Assembly: GCA_024803745.1 (NCBI GenBank) | Contig: JANJXV010000013.1 | Span: 11,516,501-11,580,500, forward strand | Length of the DNA: 64,000 nucleotides | Reading direction: 5' to 3' | Origin: Megascapheus bottae | Lineage: Eukaryota; Chordata; Mammalia; Rodentia; Geomyidae | Made by a program: the position numbers and the translations under genes | In this document: in pieces, positions 44,922 to 57,642 of the stretch | Numbering within the stretch: the first letter of the stretch is position 1 | Layout: every line of letters begins with the position of its first letter | Notes under the pieces: model-generated | Told to the model about the DNA's origin: nothing | Seen by the model: only the letters and a program-made list of their open reading frames with translations | Database searches by the model: none

Positions 44922-45154
44922 CTTTCTTATGCTGGTACTGGGACTTGAACACAGGGCCCGAGGGGGGGGGTCCCTCAGATTTTTCGTTCAAGGATGGTGT
45001 TCTACCACTTTAGCCACCACTCCACTTAGAGCTATTTTGTTGGTTTTGGAGAGAGTCTCCTGGATTATTCTGCCTGGGCTGGCTGCTAACCAGGATCTTC
45101 AGATTGCAGCCTCTTGGGTAGCTAGAATTATAGGTATGAGCCACTGGTGCATGG
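44919..45154 (-). mobile_element. B1-Geo-type SINE beside (CT)n
   Basis: GTACTGGGACTTGAACACAG, CCTGGGCTGGCTGCTAACCA, GTAGCTAGAATTATAGGTAT. The CT tract occupies its tail position. Confidence 0.8.
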
Positions 45155-45469
45155 CTCAACAGTTTCTTTAGGGCTATTTTTGTTCATATATGTATCTAAT
45201 ACATTCTTTTAACTTCTAATTAGTATTCCATCTTATGAATATTCTGCATTTTATTGCTTTATTCCCTTACTGAAGCTTTAGACTATTCTCATCAATAAAA
45301 ATGACACATTTAATATCTTTACCTATTTAATATCTTGCTCCTTTGAGCAAGTCTCTCTAGAGACATACTTAGAAACAGTACATTTTCATCCTAATAGCTT
45401 CTGTCTGCTACTAGCCAAAGAGAGCAATGTGTAGTCTTGGGGAAAAAAAAAAATCTCTTGATCTGTTAC

Positions 45470-45625
45470 TCAGTTTATACATCACTATAATGAAAAATAG
45501 CAGCATTTAATCTCATGATGCCTTTGCAACAATTAATGAACACACTCATATAATTTAGAACAGCACCTGAAATATAGTATAAGAGGGGTTATAATTTTCT
45601 GAGTGATTATTATTATTGCTATTAA
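45470..45625 (-). mobile_element. MIR SINE
   Basis: AATTTAGAACAGCACCTGAA and a following ATTATTATTATTGC stretch are the reverse of the MIR core. Its left end overlaps a 64-bp tandem duplication. Confidence 0.6.
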
Positions 45626-45725
45626 TTGTATTCCTAGAATTTAGTATAAGGCCTCTTAGTATCTGAGTGATTATTATTATTGCTATTAATTGTATTCCTA
45701 GAATTTAATATAAGGCCTCTTAGTA
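45598..45725. repeat. 64-bp tandem duplication
   Basis: Copies at 45598-45661 and 45662-45725 differ at one base (TTTAGTATAAG versus TTTAATATAAG). The unit includes the end of a MIR. Confidence 0.93.
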
Positions 45726-46657
45726 TCAACTTAGCTAGGCTGGAAATATTTCCCAAAATACCAAAGCCAGTATGAATCGAGAATAGAGATAGATCAGACA
45801 AATTAGCATAAGATTTGGAAGATAGACATAGAACAGTAGCTGTTGCATTTTGGAGGTCATGGTAGCTAGATACAATAAGAAAAAGACACATGGCTGCCCG
45901 CAGATTCCATCTGGACTTTGCACTACTATTCTCCCTCTAGTTGTTGATCCCTGCTGACCAAATGCAACTCTAGCCCAACTACCAGATGAAGTGGCAACAT
46001 CCTTCTGCAGACCCCACCTGCTCTCCTTTGGGATGCACTAAGCAGATGGGCCTCCCTCACTTCATACTTCCTGCCTCAAGTTGTCCAGCTGTCGCAGAGT
46101 TGCACACAGCTGGTCAGTGACTTTTCCTGGGTCTTTCAACTCCCTCTTTTGGACTCTTCTCTACCTTCTCCCACAAATGTGTAAGATCTAATTCCTGTAA
46201 TACATCCCTTACACCTTAAAATTCATACTGATTCCATCTTTCTGACTGAAATCAAATTGGTGTTATCTTTCCAGACTTAAAAATATAATTCACATGCTTC
46301 TATCCCATATCCTATTTTGAATATAGTCTCATCTTGCATGAAACATAAATGTAGAAGGCTAGGGTAGAAGATTTAAGAAGTTTAATTGCTGAGCATAACG
46401 ATGAGGCCAAGTGTAGAGAACAGGCTAGAACCTGGAGCATCAGTGCCTCAACACTGCTTAGGAGCATTTGTAAAAGCCCCAGATAATGTTCTCTTCTTTA
46501 CTTTCCTTCCCGTATTACACAGTGTCCTTGGGTAGAGTTTTGAGGAACAAGTGAAAAGAGGTGCTCTTGGAGCACTGGGTCAAAGACTGAGTATATAGAC
46601 ATAATTTAAAAAGAAGACATGCATAGCCCCATTCACTGGTTCATGAGTAAAAACATC

Positions 46658-46659
<2 letters not shown>
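45726..46659. other. Unassigned intron
   Basis: Nothing recognised. Confidence 0.45.
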
Positions 46660-46711
<52 letters not shown>

Positions 46712-46748
46712 ACAGACACAGACACAGAGACAGAGACACAGAGAGAGA
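46660..46748. repeat. (CA)n followed by (CAGA)n
   Basis: About 24 CA units, then GACA/GAGACA units up to the reversed SINE. Confidence 0.95.
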
Positions 46749-46988
46749 ATGTACTGGAGCTTGAACTCAGGGCCTTGTGTTCTTCCTTAGTGTTCTTGCT
46801 CAGGGTTGGTACTCTATCACTTGAGCCACACCTCCTGTTGAACATGTGCTAGTTAAAAGAAGATGGAATCTTGAGGGCTTTTCTGCCCAGGCAGCCTTTG
46901 TATAGGATGTATCAAAAGACTTCAAGTTTCTAGATATCAGTCTCTGAGTAGGTAGGACTACAGGCAATGAGATACCAGCACTTGGCTA
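46749..46988 (-). mobile_element. B1-Geo-type SINE with a replaced segment
   Basis: GGAGCTTGAACTCAGGGCCT and CTCTATCACTTGAGCCACAC are normal. After TTCTGCCCAGGCAGC the expected 'ctttgaactgtgatcctc' is replaced by a 24-nt sequence that recurs at 47674. Confidence 0.75.
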
Positions 46989-46994
46989 GCTATC

Positions 46995-47165
46995 ACTGAT
47001 TATTTGTCATGTGCTAGGAACTAGCTAGCCTAAGAAAATTTTATGTGTACATTCATAAAATCTTTACAATGGCATCATTATATATTGTTATCCTCATGTT
47101 ACAAATGAAAGTGAGAAAGATGTTTAGTTGTCTTTTAAGTTGCAGTGACAATTCAACTAAAGCAA
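46995..47165 (+). mobile_element. MIR SINE
   Basis: GTCATGTGCTAGGAACTAGC, TTATCCTCATGTTACAAATG and AGTGAGAAAGATGTTTAGTT follow MIR in order. Confidence 0.65.
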
Positions 47166-47178
47166 ACATTAATGGCCA

Positions 47179-47362
47179 AGATGCACATTACACTTGAAAC
47201 CCTAGGCTGATATATGTAAAATCTCAGTTCAAAGCCAGACTGCGTAGAAAAGTCCCTGAGATACTATCTCCAATTAGCCAAAAAACAAACAAACAAACAA
47301 ACAGATACTGGAAGTAGACCCGTGGCTCAAGTAATAGAGTGTCAATCTTTCGCAAAAAGCTA
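47179..47362 (+). mobile_element. Diverged B1-Geo-type SINE
   Basis: GTTCAAAGCCAGACTGCGTA, ATCTCCAATTAGCCAAAAAA with a (CAAA)n insertion, GTGGCTCAAGTAATAGAGTG. Confidence 0.68.
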
Positions 47363-47593
47363 GCTGGGTGCTGGTGGCTCATGTCTATAATCCTAGCTTC
47401 TCAGAAGGCAAATATTGGAGGATCATAGTTCAAAGTTGCTCTGGGCAGAGAAGTCCCTGGGACACTCTTATCTTCAATTAACCACTCAAAATCTAAAAGT
47501 GCCACTGAGGCTCAAGTGGTAGAGTACTAGCCTGGAGCATAAAGAGGCTCAAGAACAGCATCCAGGTCCTGAGTCCAAGCCCTAGTATAGGCG
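47363..47593 (+). mobile_element. B1-Geo-type SINE
   Basis: AGCTGGGTGCTGGTGGCTCA, CTTCAATTAACCACTCAAAA, GAGGCTCAAGTGGTAGAGTA. Confidence 0.83.
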
Positions 47594-47697
47594 TACAGGC
47601 ATGCACGTGCCCACACAGGGCACAAACGTATAAAATACTGAGAGACATTCAAGAAACTGGAGTTCTATATGACTTTGTATAGGATGTATCAAAAGAC

Positions 47698-48212
47698 AAG
47701 ATTAGAATCTGGGCAGTGTGCTAGGATGCATTCAGGGTTCAAATCCCAGTACAAACCCCCCAAAAGAAGGGATAACATCACACATGACTATACTATGAAA
47801 TTTTTGGATCCTCTCTTAAGACTTGGGAGTATAAACTGTAGATAATCACTAAATAATTTTTAAAATATAAGAGTAATATGGTAAGATTTTCATTTCATAA
47901 AGTCCTAAGTAGACAGGTAAGGTGGAAAGGTAGAGTTTAGATAGAAAGTTAAGTTACTGGGACAATCTGGGTAAGATAATTTAGGTGATGTAAAAGAAAT
48001 CTGGCTGGGGGTAAAGGACAACTTGAGATAGCGAGCATGTGAGGGAGGTAAGAAAAGAGGCCTCTCAAATGATTCCTTATCTTTCTGGTCTGGATGACTG
48101 AGTAGAAATAGATTGTGTTCACCAGAGAGGGGAATCTGAAAGAAACAGCAGATTAGAAACGGGAGGAAAACCAAAGTTGTATGTATTTGAGAAATGCTGA
48201 AGCATGTTCAGA
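47698..48212. other. Unassigned intron
   Basis: Nothing recognised. Confidence 0.45.
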
Positions 48213-48458
48213 TTTTTTTTTTGCTGTGGGGGGGAGGCGTCAGTTGTGGAGCTTGAACTCTGGCCTGGGTGCTATCCCTGAGCTCTTCAGCTCAAGGCTA
48301 CCACTCCTACCCCTTGAGCCACAGTGCCACTTCTAGTTTTCTAGTGGTTAATTGAAGGTAAGAATCTCAGGGACTTTAGCTGGCTTTGAACTGCGATCCT
48401 CAGATCTCAGCTTCCTGAGTAGCTAGGATTACAGGAGTGAGGCACTGCACCTGACTCT
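48213..48458 (-). mobile_element. B1-Geo-type SINE
   Basis: GTGGAGCTTGAACTCTGGCC, CCTTGAGCCACAGTGCCACT, GTAGCTAGGATTACAGGAGT. Confidence 0.83.
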
Positions 48459-48656
48459 GTTCAGATGTTTTCTATGCAACTGATTGTAGGGTTTACAAGC
48501 TGAGAAAGGATGATCCTTTTAGATGGAAATTCAATTTTCAAGCCGCTATTTTAAGATCTTCTTAAAGTACCGTATATAAATCAAAAGTAGAAATGAAATA
48601 TCTCACATTTCTCAATTAGTATGGGTTAAAAAAAGACATAATTAAAATTTGCAGAA

Positions 48657-48985
48657 TGGGGCTGACAGGGTGGTTTAAGCCTGTAATCCTAGCTACTTTG
48701 GATGCTGGTAAGAAGAGGTTCAAGGTTCAAAGACAGCACAGACAAAATGTTCATGAGATCTCATTTTAGTTAATAAAAAGGTAAAAAGGTAAGTGTGGTG
48801 GCTCTAACCATCAACATAGCTATGTGACATGCATAAATAGAATTGTGCTCCAGGTTGGCCCAGACATGAGTGTGAAACCCCCATTTAAAAAAATGTGTAA
48901 AGCAAAAAGGGATAGGGGCATGGCTCAAGTGGTAGAACATCTGTTTGGCAAGCACGAAGTTCTGAGTTCAAATACCTGAATTACA
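48657..48985 (+). mobile_element. Older B1/ID composite SINE
   Basis: GTTTAAGCCTGTAATCCTAG, a second B1-like start at 48780 and an ID part (GGCTCAAGTGGTAGAACATC). Confidence 0.62.
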
Positions 48986-51259
48986 AAATACAAATAATAA
49001 AATAATAAAATCCTCAGAAAAGTTTCCTAAGGATTAAAGCTGTAAGAACCAAGCATAGGGGCCCAAACTTTCAACTGGCATACAACTCCTAGATGGAAAG
49101 AGTAATTACATAATCTCTAAAAAAATTACATAATCCTTAGGCATAATTATGAACAAATTGATTGGTGACATCTTCTAGAAGCTCAACTTTTTAGAACATC
49201 ATAGGTAGGGATATTTTTCTCAAAAGACATCTACTGAATGTAATGACTGGCAAACTTCTAGGAACTTCTGGTTTGCCTAATATTATGTGACATTTTCTAC
49301 GTGCGTTTGTGCTTGCACTCAACCATACGCTCCCATACTCACATGAATTCATGACAAGAACCATGCATGGTACGTCAGGTGAAATATTTTAACCTTTATC
49401 CATTGGTTAGATTTCATTGGATAAATAGTATTACTTTTGTGATTCAATATTGATAAATAAATAGGTATTGATAGTATATCTTTGTAGACAATGAGTACTA
49501 AGCCCTAATTGAGCAAAGTGACTTTTATGTTGGTTTTAAATCTTTTGAAAACATTCTATTCAGTTATTTGGATTTTACTCTTTTATAAGAGGTGAATGTA
49601 GTAGGATTTAAACTCAGGGCTTCACACTGCCTCCTTTGGGTCTTTAAAGACAAATTGACACTTCCGGCTGCTCTCAAATCACCTCTTTCTGTCCAAAATC
49701 ATATTGTCTCCTGCAATGTTCTATTCACAAACAAGATAAAGGACTATACTAAATAAAAGGCAAGAACCAAGGTAGCTTTTATTGTTGTTGAAGTTAGGCA
49801 ATAAGCTTAGATAAAATATCCATTTCCTTAGCCTGGTCCATAAAAACAGCTAATATAAAGTCTATTGAGATGACAGCCATGCAATAGATTATAGAATTGA
49901 TTTTCAAATAATTTGATTGTTTCTTTAAAAGATTTTATTTGTAAATGTTATTGCTCAAATACTGTCTTTGCTCAAAAGATATAGTATCACAAAAACTTGG
50001 ACCAATGTTTGCCACATACTATACACTAATCAGTCATTTGATGAATGAATGACTAGATATAAACAAATTCTCTTGTGTTCTTATTAGACAAATTTTCAGT
50101 AAGCCTTGATTCTGAATGAGCATTGATAGTACAAAATTGAGTTAAATATCTTTTCCAAATTATTTACTGCAAAGACAGGCCAGATTCTAATAAAAGAGAA
50201 ATAAAATGGGAGGGGAAACTTCTTTCAATGAAATATGACCAACCCAACCTCCCCTTAGATTTTCTGAAGGAAAAAAGAAGCAATATACAAAATTCCTTTT
50301 CAACCAATTTATGAACCTTTCATTCAGTGATTTATATAGAAACCACAAATGCAGAATCCAGAAAATACAAATGTTAAAAGAAAAACAAACCAAAAAACCA
50401 AAAACCCTCAAGTGTCTCTCATAAAATCTTATTTAGCAAGTATTAGGAGATGGCATCTAAAAAGTTTTTCCTTTAACAACAACATCATTTAAGCTGGAAA
50501 TGACAAAATTATGTTCCAGACATTGAAAAATAAACATTCTCAGTATGGAATATTCTACAACAGAAGTTTTCTAAATAAATTTATATGTTTAAAAGAGTTT
50601 AAATTTAGATGTCAATCAAATGCCAAGAGACCTGCCACTTCTCATTAGGTTACCAACCTTATATTTATACAAATTAAAATAATAAAATGCTTCAGTTGCT
50701 TATTGGTGTGTTTAATTAACTTACAAGGGTGAATTCCTATAACATACTACAGTTAACACTTCTTGTATTTCATCACTAGACTCCACATCATAAACCTGGG
50801 AGCCATCATTTATATTAATGGGAGTTACTAACAAGTATCTTGGGAAGAATTAATTCTTTTGCAAGTCTTTTAAAAAGGTTCCCAATAATATGAGTAGTAC
50901 TAAAAATTCTAGGCATTCTTAACAGCAATCTGTGCGCCAAAGGAAATATAGAGAGCTGATACTATAAATTTAAAACCAATCAAGAAGCAAAAACTGGTAT
51001 ATGAAAATGATATAAATTATGAGACAGACTAGCCACCCACATCAGCCCTATGTTCATTAGTATAGAGAAACATGGATTTCTAGTCTAAAAGAAAGTCTTT
51101 TTTAAAATAACAATGCAAAGAAATGGGAGTGCTGAAATACAAAAGACAGAGACACTTAAAAAGTAATTAGGTATATAACTGTATGTAAGTCCAGTATGAA
51201 AGAATACAGGTAATATGGAGAATATCTGGTAGTATTGATATGCAACTAATTATAGAAGA
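48986..51259. other. Repeat-poor AT-rich intron
   Basis: About 2.3 kb. ATTTGATGAATGAATGACTA near 50040 could be an L2 or MIR end. Nothing else recognised. Confidence 0.45.
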
Positions 51260-51325
51260 ATGTAATCCTCTTGTGGGAGTCTCCTGAGAGGTGGGATTAT
51301 AAGTGTGTTCTATCATGCCCAGCCC
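51260..51325 (-). mobile_element. B1-like fragment
   Basis: GAGTCTCCTGAGAGGTGGGA then TTATAAGTGTGTTCTATCAT. Confidence 0.5.
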
Positions 51326-51439
51326 GAATAAATCTACCTTGATATTAACCACAAAAGCTAATTTTGAAAATAATTAGAATTTTTCTGTAAACTGAAGGTT
51401 AAATTATAAATACATCCTTCTTTCACCTATGCTAAAAGG

Positions 51440-51780
51440 AAACTGTTGAGCATCTTAAAGTAAATTTACTAGCTGTTTATGCCCATGCACTGGTCCTATG
51501 GTGGCACACAGTCTTTGCCTGCACAGTTCCTAATCCCTTCCACATTCACTGGCTTAGATGTTTAGGTGCCATCTCCTCAAACATACTTTACAGGCTAGCT
51601 CCAGCCAGCCCTGCACTGATCGAAATCACAGCTCTTACTATGTCAAGAAATCTGTTTGAAGACCTGCTTGCTGTCCGTCGCCAGCAGCAGAACAATTTTA
51701 CCTCATGTCAGCATCTTGCACCATGACTCCTGTGTGCTTTTGAACTTGAACTTTTTTCCTCCCCCAAATTGTTCAGTAAA
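51440..51780 (+). other. Unassigned, weak L2-like signal
   Basis: TTTAGGTGCCATCTCCTCAA recalls the L2 3' region but the flanks do not support it firmly. Confidence 0.3.
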
Positions 51781-51872
51781 TACCTACATATTCTCTGCTT
51801 TGCTGTAATCTCTCCCATTCTTGGTTTATCAAAAAAGAAAATGAAACAAAAAACCCCAAACATGTAAGAGTT

Positions 51873-52098
51873 TGAGGAAGCTGGTGGCTCACACATGTAA
51901 TCTTGAGCCCTGAAGAGTCACAGCAGTTTGAAGCCAGCCTAGGTAGAAAAGCTTCCGAGACTGGCACTTGGAGATAGTCCATTAACCAGGAAAAGCTGTG
52001 CTGGAGCTGTGCCTCAAGTGACAGAGCAGCAGGCAAGAGCAGGCAAGCAGAACAGGTGAGAGGGCCTGAGTTTAAACCTCAGTACCAGCAAAAATAAA
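51873..52098 (+). mobile_element. B1-Geo-type SINE (older)
   Basis: GAAGCTGGTGGCTCACACAT, TTTGAAGCCAGCCTAGGTAG, GTGCCTCAAGTGACAGAGCA. Confidence 0.72.
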
Positions 52099-53193
52099 AG
52101 AAAATAGAGAAAAGAACAACATTGCTTTCCAAGCAACATCAATAAAATAAAATCTTAAGTGATTAATTCTTTTCAGAACCCAAAGCATCCATGCAGTCAT
52201 ATGGAAAATATTAATAGCCTGCAAAAAGCCACTCTGTGGAATTCATGGAAAGCTCACTGCTGCTCTAGGGACCACCTGTTGACAAACACTAATCTCACAT
52301 AATCTAACAGCGTAATAATATTTAACTCATGACACAGCCCACTATTAACTAAATTTACTATTTCTACATCCCATCCCCCCTCCAGGAATGGCACTGCACC
52401 TCTATTCTAACTTCAGTATACTGCAAACCAGAAAAGCAATAAGTTCAGGATGGGGTCATATGTCACAGTCATCTGGTTTTCTTTCTTATCCCACTGTCCA
52501 ATTACATTACTGTATCTTAATTCAGGTGGTTGCAGAAAGCTGAGATGACAATAATACTAGAGGAGACTTCCTCATCCAGATAATAACATCAGCGCTATAC
52601 AAGCACACTTCATTAAAAACAAGGCATACAACAATATTCTTCCAGTGTCAGCCATGAAACAGTCACACAATTACTTCTGACTCATTTTCCACATTTCCCT
52701 GCCCTCAGTGGAAAGTCTAATCTTCACAAGGTGTTCATTTCCTGTCTCACCCAGCAACCACCTTCTGCATTTTTATTATATTGATCTCTCTGCCTGAATT
52801 TCCTTGGGGATTCCTCATTTTAAAACATGCTCTTTGCTCTCATTCCTGAACACAACCCCATCAGCACTGCTGCCTGTGCCTTGGATTACAATAAGCACAG
52901 AAGTTAATAGCCTCTGTAGTCCTAAGGGACTCTGTGAAATAATGATGGTCCTGGCCAGAGCATCTACAATTAAAACTATAGGCCAAGGTGTGGAGTGTCA
53001 GATTACCTAATAGTATTTGCAAAAACTAAACATTCCTCTTGCTCTCCTAAGTCAATTCAAGAAATATTAAGAGTAGCTACATAATATAGGTCTCTCTGTG
53101 AGGCATGAAGATTATTTACACCAAGTAAAATGCAGTTTCTACACTGAAAATGTTTTATATGAGAGTAAGACAACTCAAGTAAGATCCAGGCTC
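52099..53193. other. Repeat-poor intron
   Basis: About 1.1 kb, no recognised element. Confidence 0.45.
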
Positions 53194-53422
53194 TTAGTCA
53201 TGTGTAGGTGGCTCACACCTAGTAATCCTGGCTATTCAGGAGGCCTGAGATCTAAGGACAGTGGTTCCAAGGTAGCCACGGCAGGAAAGTCCATGAGACT
53301 CTTAACCACCAAAAAAGCCAGAAGTGGAGCTAGGCTAGGTGGTAGAGAGCTAGACTTGAGTAAAAAAACCAAAGCCTAGAAACAGTGCCCAGACCTGGAG
53401 TTCAAGGACTAGGAACAACATG

Positions 53423-53427
<5 letters not shown>
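53194..53427 (+). mobile_element. B1-Geo-type SINE with (CA)n tail
   Basis: TAGGTGGCTCACACCTAGTA, GAGACTCTTAACCACCAAAA, GCTAGGTGGTAGAGAGCTAG. Confidence 0.8.
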
Positions 53428-53468
<41 letters not shown>

Positions 53469-53500
53469 TACACACCTACGCACACGCACACGCACACACA
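53428..53500. repeat. (CA)n microsatellite
   Basis: About 19 CA units, then imperfect CACG/CA repeats, on a SINE tail. Confidence 0.93.
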
Positions 53501-53929
53501 ATCATATTAAAATCACTTCATTTCTAAGACAGTATAAAGACAGTTTTGTTTGTTATAAAGACTGAGAATATATCAAATGGTGGGAGCTCAAGAGGTATGT
53601 TTTAGATAGGGAAAGAGCTATATGCACAACTACAGTTTGGATCCTAGGGGAAGGTACTACGGGAAGCAGAATAACATGGTGCCACAGTAGGAAATACCAA
53701 TACCTTTAGAAAACAATCAGTAGTTCAGTTTGGCTGAAGCACAGGTTGAAAGCTGGGGGCAACTTGGTGATAAAACCAAAACATCAGTTGGCTTGGCTAA
53801 GAATCATTTAGTTCTATATACTCTGTATTCCTTTCAAGACCAGACTTCAATTGTCACTGAGTTTCTACCACAAAGATACTTTACTCAATTGCTTAGAGTT
53901 GCTAGTTCTAAGTTCCACAATGTACACGG

Positions 53930-54100
53930 AATAATTTTTGTTAAACATCTCCTATATGCCAGACACTGCTTTTGGCAATCCCCATCACAATGAAGTGGGT
54001 GGTGGCATGGTATTGTGCCAGCAGACCATGGCTCAGAGAGATACTTCCACACTGGCCTGGTGATAAGAGAAGCCCGTTTTACTCCAAACCCTTAAATAAT
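53930..54100 (+). mobile_element. MIR SINE
   Basis: CCTATATGCCAGACACTGCT, CCATGGCTCAGAGAGATACT and CCTGGTGATAAGAG follow MIR with gaps. Confidence 0.6.
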
Positions 54101-54419
54101 TGGCATTTTTTTTTTAAAATAAAGAAGCCTCTCAAAGTCTAAATAACTTGAGGCAAGACAGAAGCAAAAGAAAGACAGTTTACACCCTATCATTTAGAGA
54201 GAAGAGCAAATGAACCAATGATCAATGTGACTTAAGGACTGACATTTCAGTGAGAACTGAGCCTGTGATGTGTAACACACAGGGATTTGTCGAGTGTTCC
54301 CTTGATCAGGAAAAGGAGTATGTAGATCTCAGACAGAGACCCATCTTCATAGATACTTCCTGCATCTGGAACCTGTACTTCATGTTCTGGCCTTGCCTAT
54401 CACAATATCAAAGGGAGCG

Positions 54420-54540
54420 CTTAGGTAATTTTCAGTACAAGCTTGCTGTATTGCTCAACCTATTTCTCCATTTGTGAAACGAAGAGTTCCAACAGATGCT
54501 ATAATAACTATGCTGTCTGGGGCTAAAATAAAGTATATCT
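54420..54540 (-). mobile_element. Possible MIR SINE
   Basis: CAACCTATTTCTCCATTTGT and GAAACGAAGAGTTCC resemble the reversed MIR core. Confidence 0.5.
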
Positions 54541-55734
54541 ACAATTCTATATAGATCATTTTTTCCCTCCATCTTTATTTCTATTCCATGGTAAAACATT
54601 ACTTAGTAATAGCAGAATTAAATTACAGACATTTGGAGAAAATTTTTACACAAACAGAGATTTCTCCACATAGGTCATATGTCTACTATTAAAATAGAAA
54701 ACCTGAAAAAACTAATATTACTTCAGTGATAATAGTCACCCTGAAAAAAAAAACATTTTGTTCCCCTATTTTCCAACCCTCAGAATACTACATTAATTAC
54801 TTAGTTCAAAGATTTGAGGTCTGGGTCTACTGAGTCCTTTAAGTGGCAGCATCTAAGAAACAACATATAGTAAAGATGGAAGGCTAAAAGTCATGTTCTA
54901 AGTTACAGAAAACATGGCAGAAGAATTAGACATTAAAGCCATAGCACTTAGGCTTAAGCACAGTGTGTGGAAAGCTTCCATTTCTGGAATATGGCCACCA
55001 GAGCCGATGGGCTGCCACTGAATGACATGAAAGCTAACAGATGCTAATTTGGTGGAAAGAGCCATCATTTCTGAACCCTCTGCACTAGACCAACTTGCTT
55101 AATTAACAGAAGCTTGAGAATTTTATAGAAAAGAATCTATAATTCCTAATATGAAATGTTGTCAATCGAAGGTAAGTATGCTGAAGGCAGGTAATAATTG
55201 AAAATAGAAGTGAAATTGACAGCAGTCTTAAAAACTAGAGCTCTGAAATGTTCATTTATGTTTTCAACATGAGTTTTACAACATTGAGATCCAGGGGATT
55301 CTAACTGCTTCAATAAGATGGCATCAGGAAAAAAAAATCATTCATTTAGTAAGTTGGGACTGACAGGTTAAGGAGTAGGCTGATAGACTACAATAATAAA
55401 GAATCAGTCTGTCCATTGCTATGGAAAATTCCTTAGCCTTCTCATTCATGGCAAAATTTAATCTAGTTATGCTGAAGGTAATAGATCTCTTGATATGTAG
55501 CTATAAAGTCACAAGACATGGAGACCTGTCTGGTTCATACCTTTATATAGAAGGAAGTATGATTTCCTTCTTCATCTGGTCAGGAAAAAGAAGGGATATC
55601 ATTGAAACAGACCATTCCACTCTCTTAAGGAACAGACCCACATACGAGTACTATGTTGACCCAAGATTATCTCAACTTGGACACATTACAATTTCTTTGT
55701 ACTTTAGAAATTTTATCTCTAAATGAAACCAAAG
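54541..55734. other. Repeat-poor intron
   Basis: Includes a 101-codon frame at 55421-55726 without a known domain. Nothing else recognised. Confidence 0.45.
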
Positions 55735-55875
55735 CCAAGCATATAAAAGGGTAACTCTTTAGTCCTGGTCCTTCATGGAAATAAACTCAAGAACACAAAA
55801 TCATGGACGTGACATGAAATTGGAATCCCTTTGTACCTCACCTTTATAATACCAATAAAAATATTTTAAAGAAAT
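55735..55875 (+). mobile_element. Possible L1 3' end
   Basis: GGAATCCCTTTGTACCTCAC and TACCAATAAAAATATTTTAA resemble the tail at 10380-10430. Confidence 0.45.
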
Positions 55876-56025
55876 GTTTAAAAGAACACACAATCATGGA
55901 AATGTGAATAAGAACACTAATATTTCTTTAGTTTCTAAAATTCTATTAGAGAAATCTAGCTGTCCATCTTTTAAAAGACTTGCAAAATGTTACTATAGAT
56001 AAACCACTAAGTTTCCAAAGTGCAA

Positions 56026-56263
56026 ACTGGGTGCTGATGGTTCAAGCCTACAATCCGATCTATTCAATCTAATCAGAAAACTGAAGATTGTGGTTTGAAA
56101 TCAGCCTGGACAGAAAAGTATGACTCATTTCCAATTAACCAGCAAAAAGTTAGAAGTAGAGCTGTGGCTCAAGTGGTAGAATAATAGCCTGGAGCAAAAA
56201 GCTAAGGAACAACACCCAGGCCCTGAGCTCAAGCTCCAGTCAGTACTGGCAAAAAAAAAAGGG
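56026..56263 (+). mobile_element. B1-Geo-type SINE
   Basis: CTGGGTGCTGATGGTTCAAG, TTTCCAATTAACCAGCAAAA, TGTGGCTCAAGTGGTAGAAT, A-run then a G-run. Confidence 0.8.
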
Positions 56264-57249
56264 GGGGGGCATGAAAAAGTGCCCTGTTATTTCTTTTGAG
56301 AGTAAAATCAAAAACTTCAGACATCTTTGAGGGGCTTGAGAAAGCCATATGGTGTGACGAGCACAGGTCTAGTACAATGATTATTTTAGTAATCTATTCC
56401 AAATGTAGTATCCACCACCAGACAACTTAAGTAGCACAATACCAATGACTAAAATAAATTTCATTTCAAACGTCATTTTAAAACCCACTCTTCTGTCTTC
56501 AGTGAAAATAGGAGGGACACTGCAGCTGGACCCTAGTCACATTCCTTTGTGTTTTGTGGTCTGAGTCTCACAGTGAAATGCAGCAAACATTTCAGAATTT
56601 CCCTTTACAGTGTGCAGGTGTACAAGTAATGGTTTAAGCAAGGCCTCAGTCCAGACTTGTGTTTTTAACAAGCCAGACAAAAGGAAAAATCAGCTTTTTT
56701 ACCCTTTCAGAAAAATTGGCTAAATAGAGTTTTGAACTCTGCTATCTTTATGTGCCAGTCAACTGAGACAGATAATCAGCAAGGGTAGAGGCTGAGCATT
56801 TTGAGGCCTCCATTACATCAAGTATAATTTGTTCAATGAGTCATTCAATTCCTACTTTCCATCTCCCATTTAATACCCTGGAGAGATTTATATCAAAACT
56901 GAAAACTCAGGAGAAAAGAAAACCATGCCTAATCTGCTCTCTAGTGATTCCAGCTATAATAACTGAGGGAGACTCAATCAAGTATAATCAATAAATGTAT
57001 ACTTCTATTTATGTATTTATTTATACATCTATGTTGTTCCAAAAAGGACTCGAAGAACATCACAAAAACAAATAAAACCATTACTAAAATCTGAGGGTTC
57101 TTAACCGTAAAAGGATCCTTTGGTAAATATCTCTTGGTGAAGAAACATTTGAAGGTCTGGATTTTAACTTCCTTTATCTTCTTGTAAATAGCAATAAAAT
57201 ATATAAGGTTAAATTAGTATATTTTACCCCAAATTTGATCATATTTATT
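56264..57249. other. Repeat-poor intron
   Basis: Nothing recognised. Confidence 0.45.
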
Positions 57250-57475
57250 TCTATTTATTCTTATGTACAGCTATCCATCCCTCTATCCATTCTCCATCTA
57301 TGCTTTCTGTGTCTCTTTTTATAAGTTGTCTAAAATGATTTTTAACATATGTTAATGGTAACTATTTCTGGGTAGTGAGACTAGAGATTTTTTATATAGA
57401 AAACTTGTATCTTTGTATTTCTTTGCATTTTAAAAAAATTCTTCAAATGAATATGTATCATTTTCACAATAACAA
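57250..57475 (+). mobile_element. Possible old L1 (L1M/HAL1-like) 3' tail
   Basis: TGGTAACTATTTCTGGGTAG, TGTATTTCTTTGCATTTT and GAATATGTATCATTTTCACA follow an L1M/HAL1-like 3' end. Confidence 0.45.
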
Positions 57476-57524
57476 TAAAGTGACCTAGCTTTAAAAATAA
57501 AAAGGCAAAAACAAAAAAAAAGAA

Positions 57525-57642
57525 AATCTGATGGAGGGGGGTGAAGGAGGAAGTCTGGATGATAAAATTGGAAGAAAACACGGGAAGATGTGACACTGCT
57601 CAAAAAGAAGTGTCATCATTAACTAAAAAAAAAATCCCACAT
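57525..57642 (+). mobile_element. L1 3' UTR fragment
   Basis: GATGGAGGGGGGTGAAGGAG followed by GTGACACTGCTCAAAAAGAA matches the purine-rich tail family. Confidence 0.55.
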
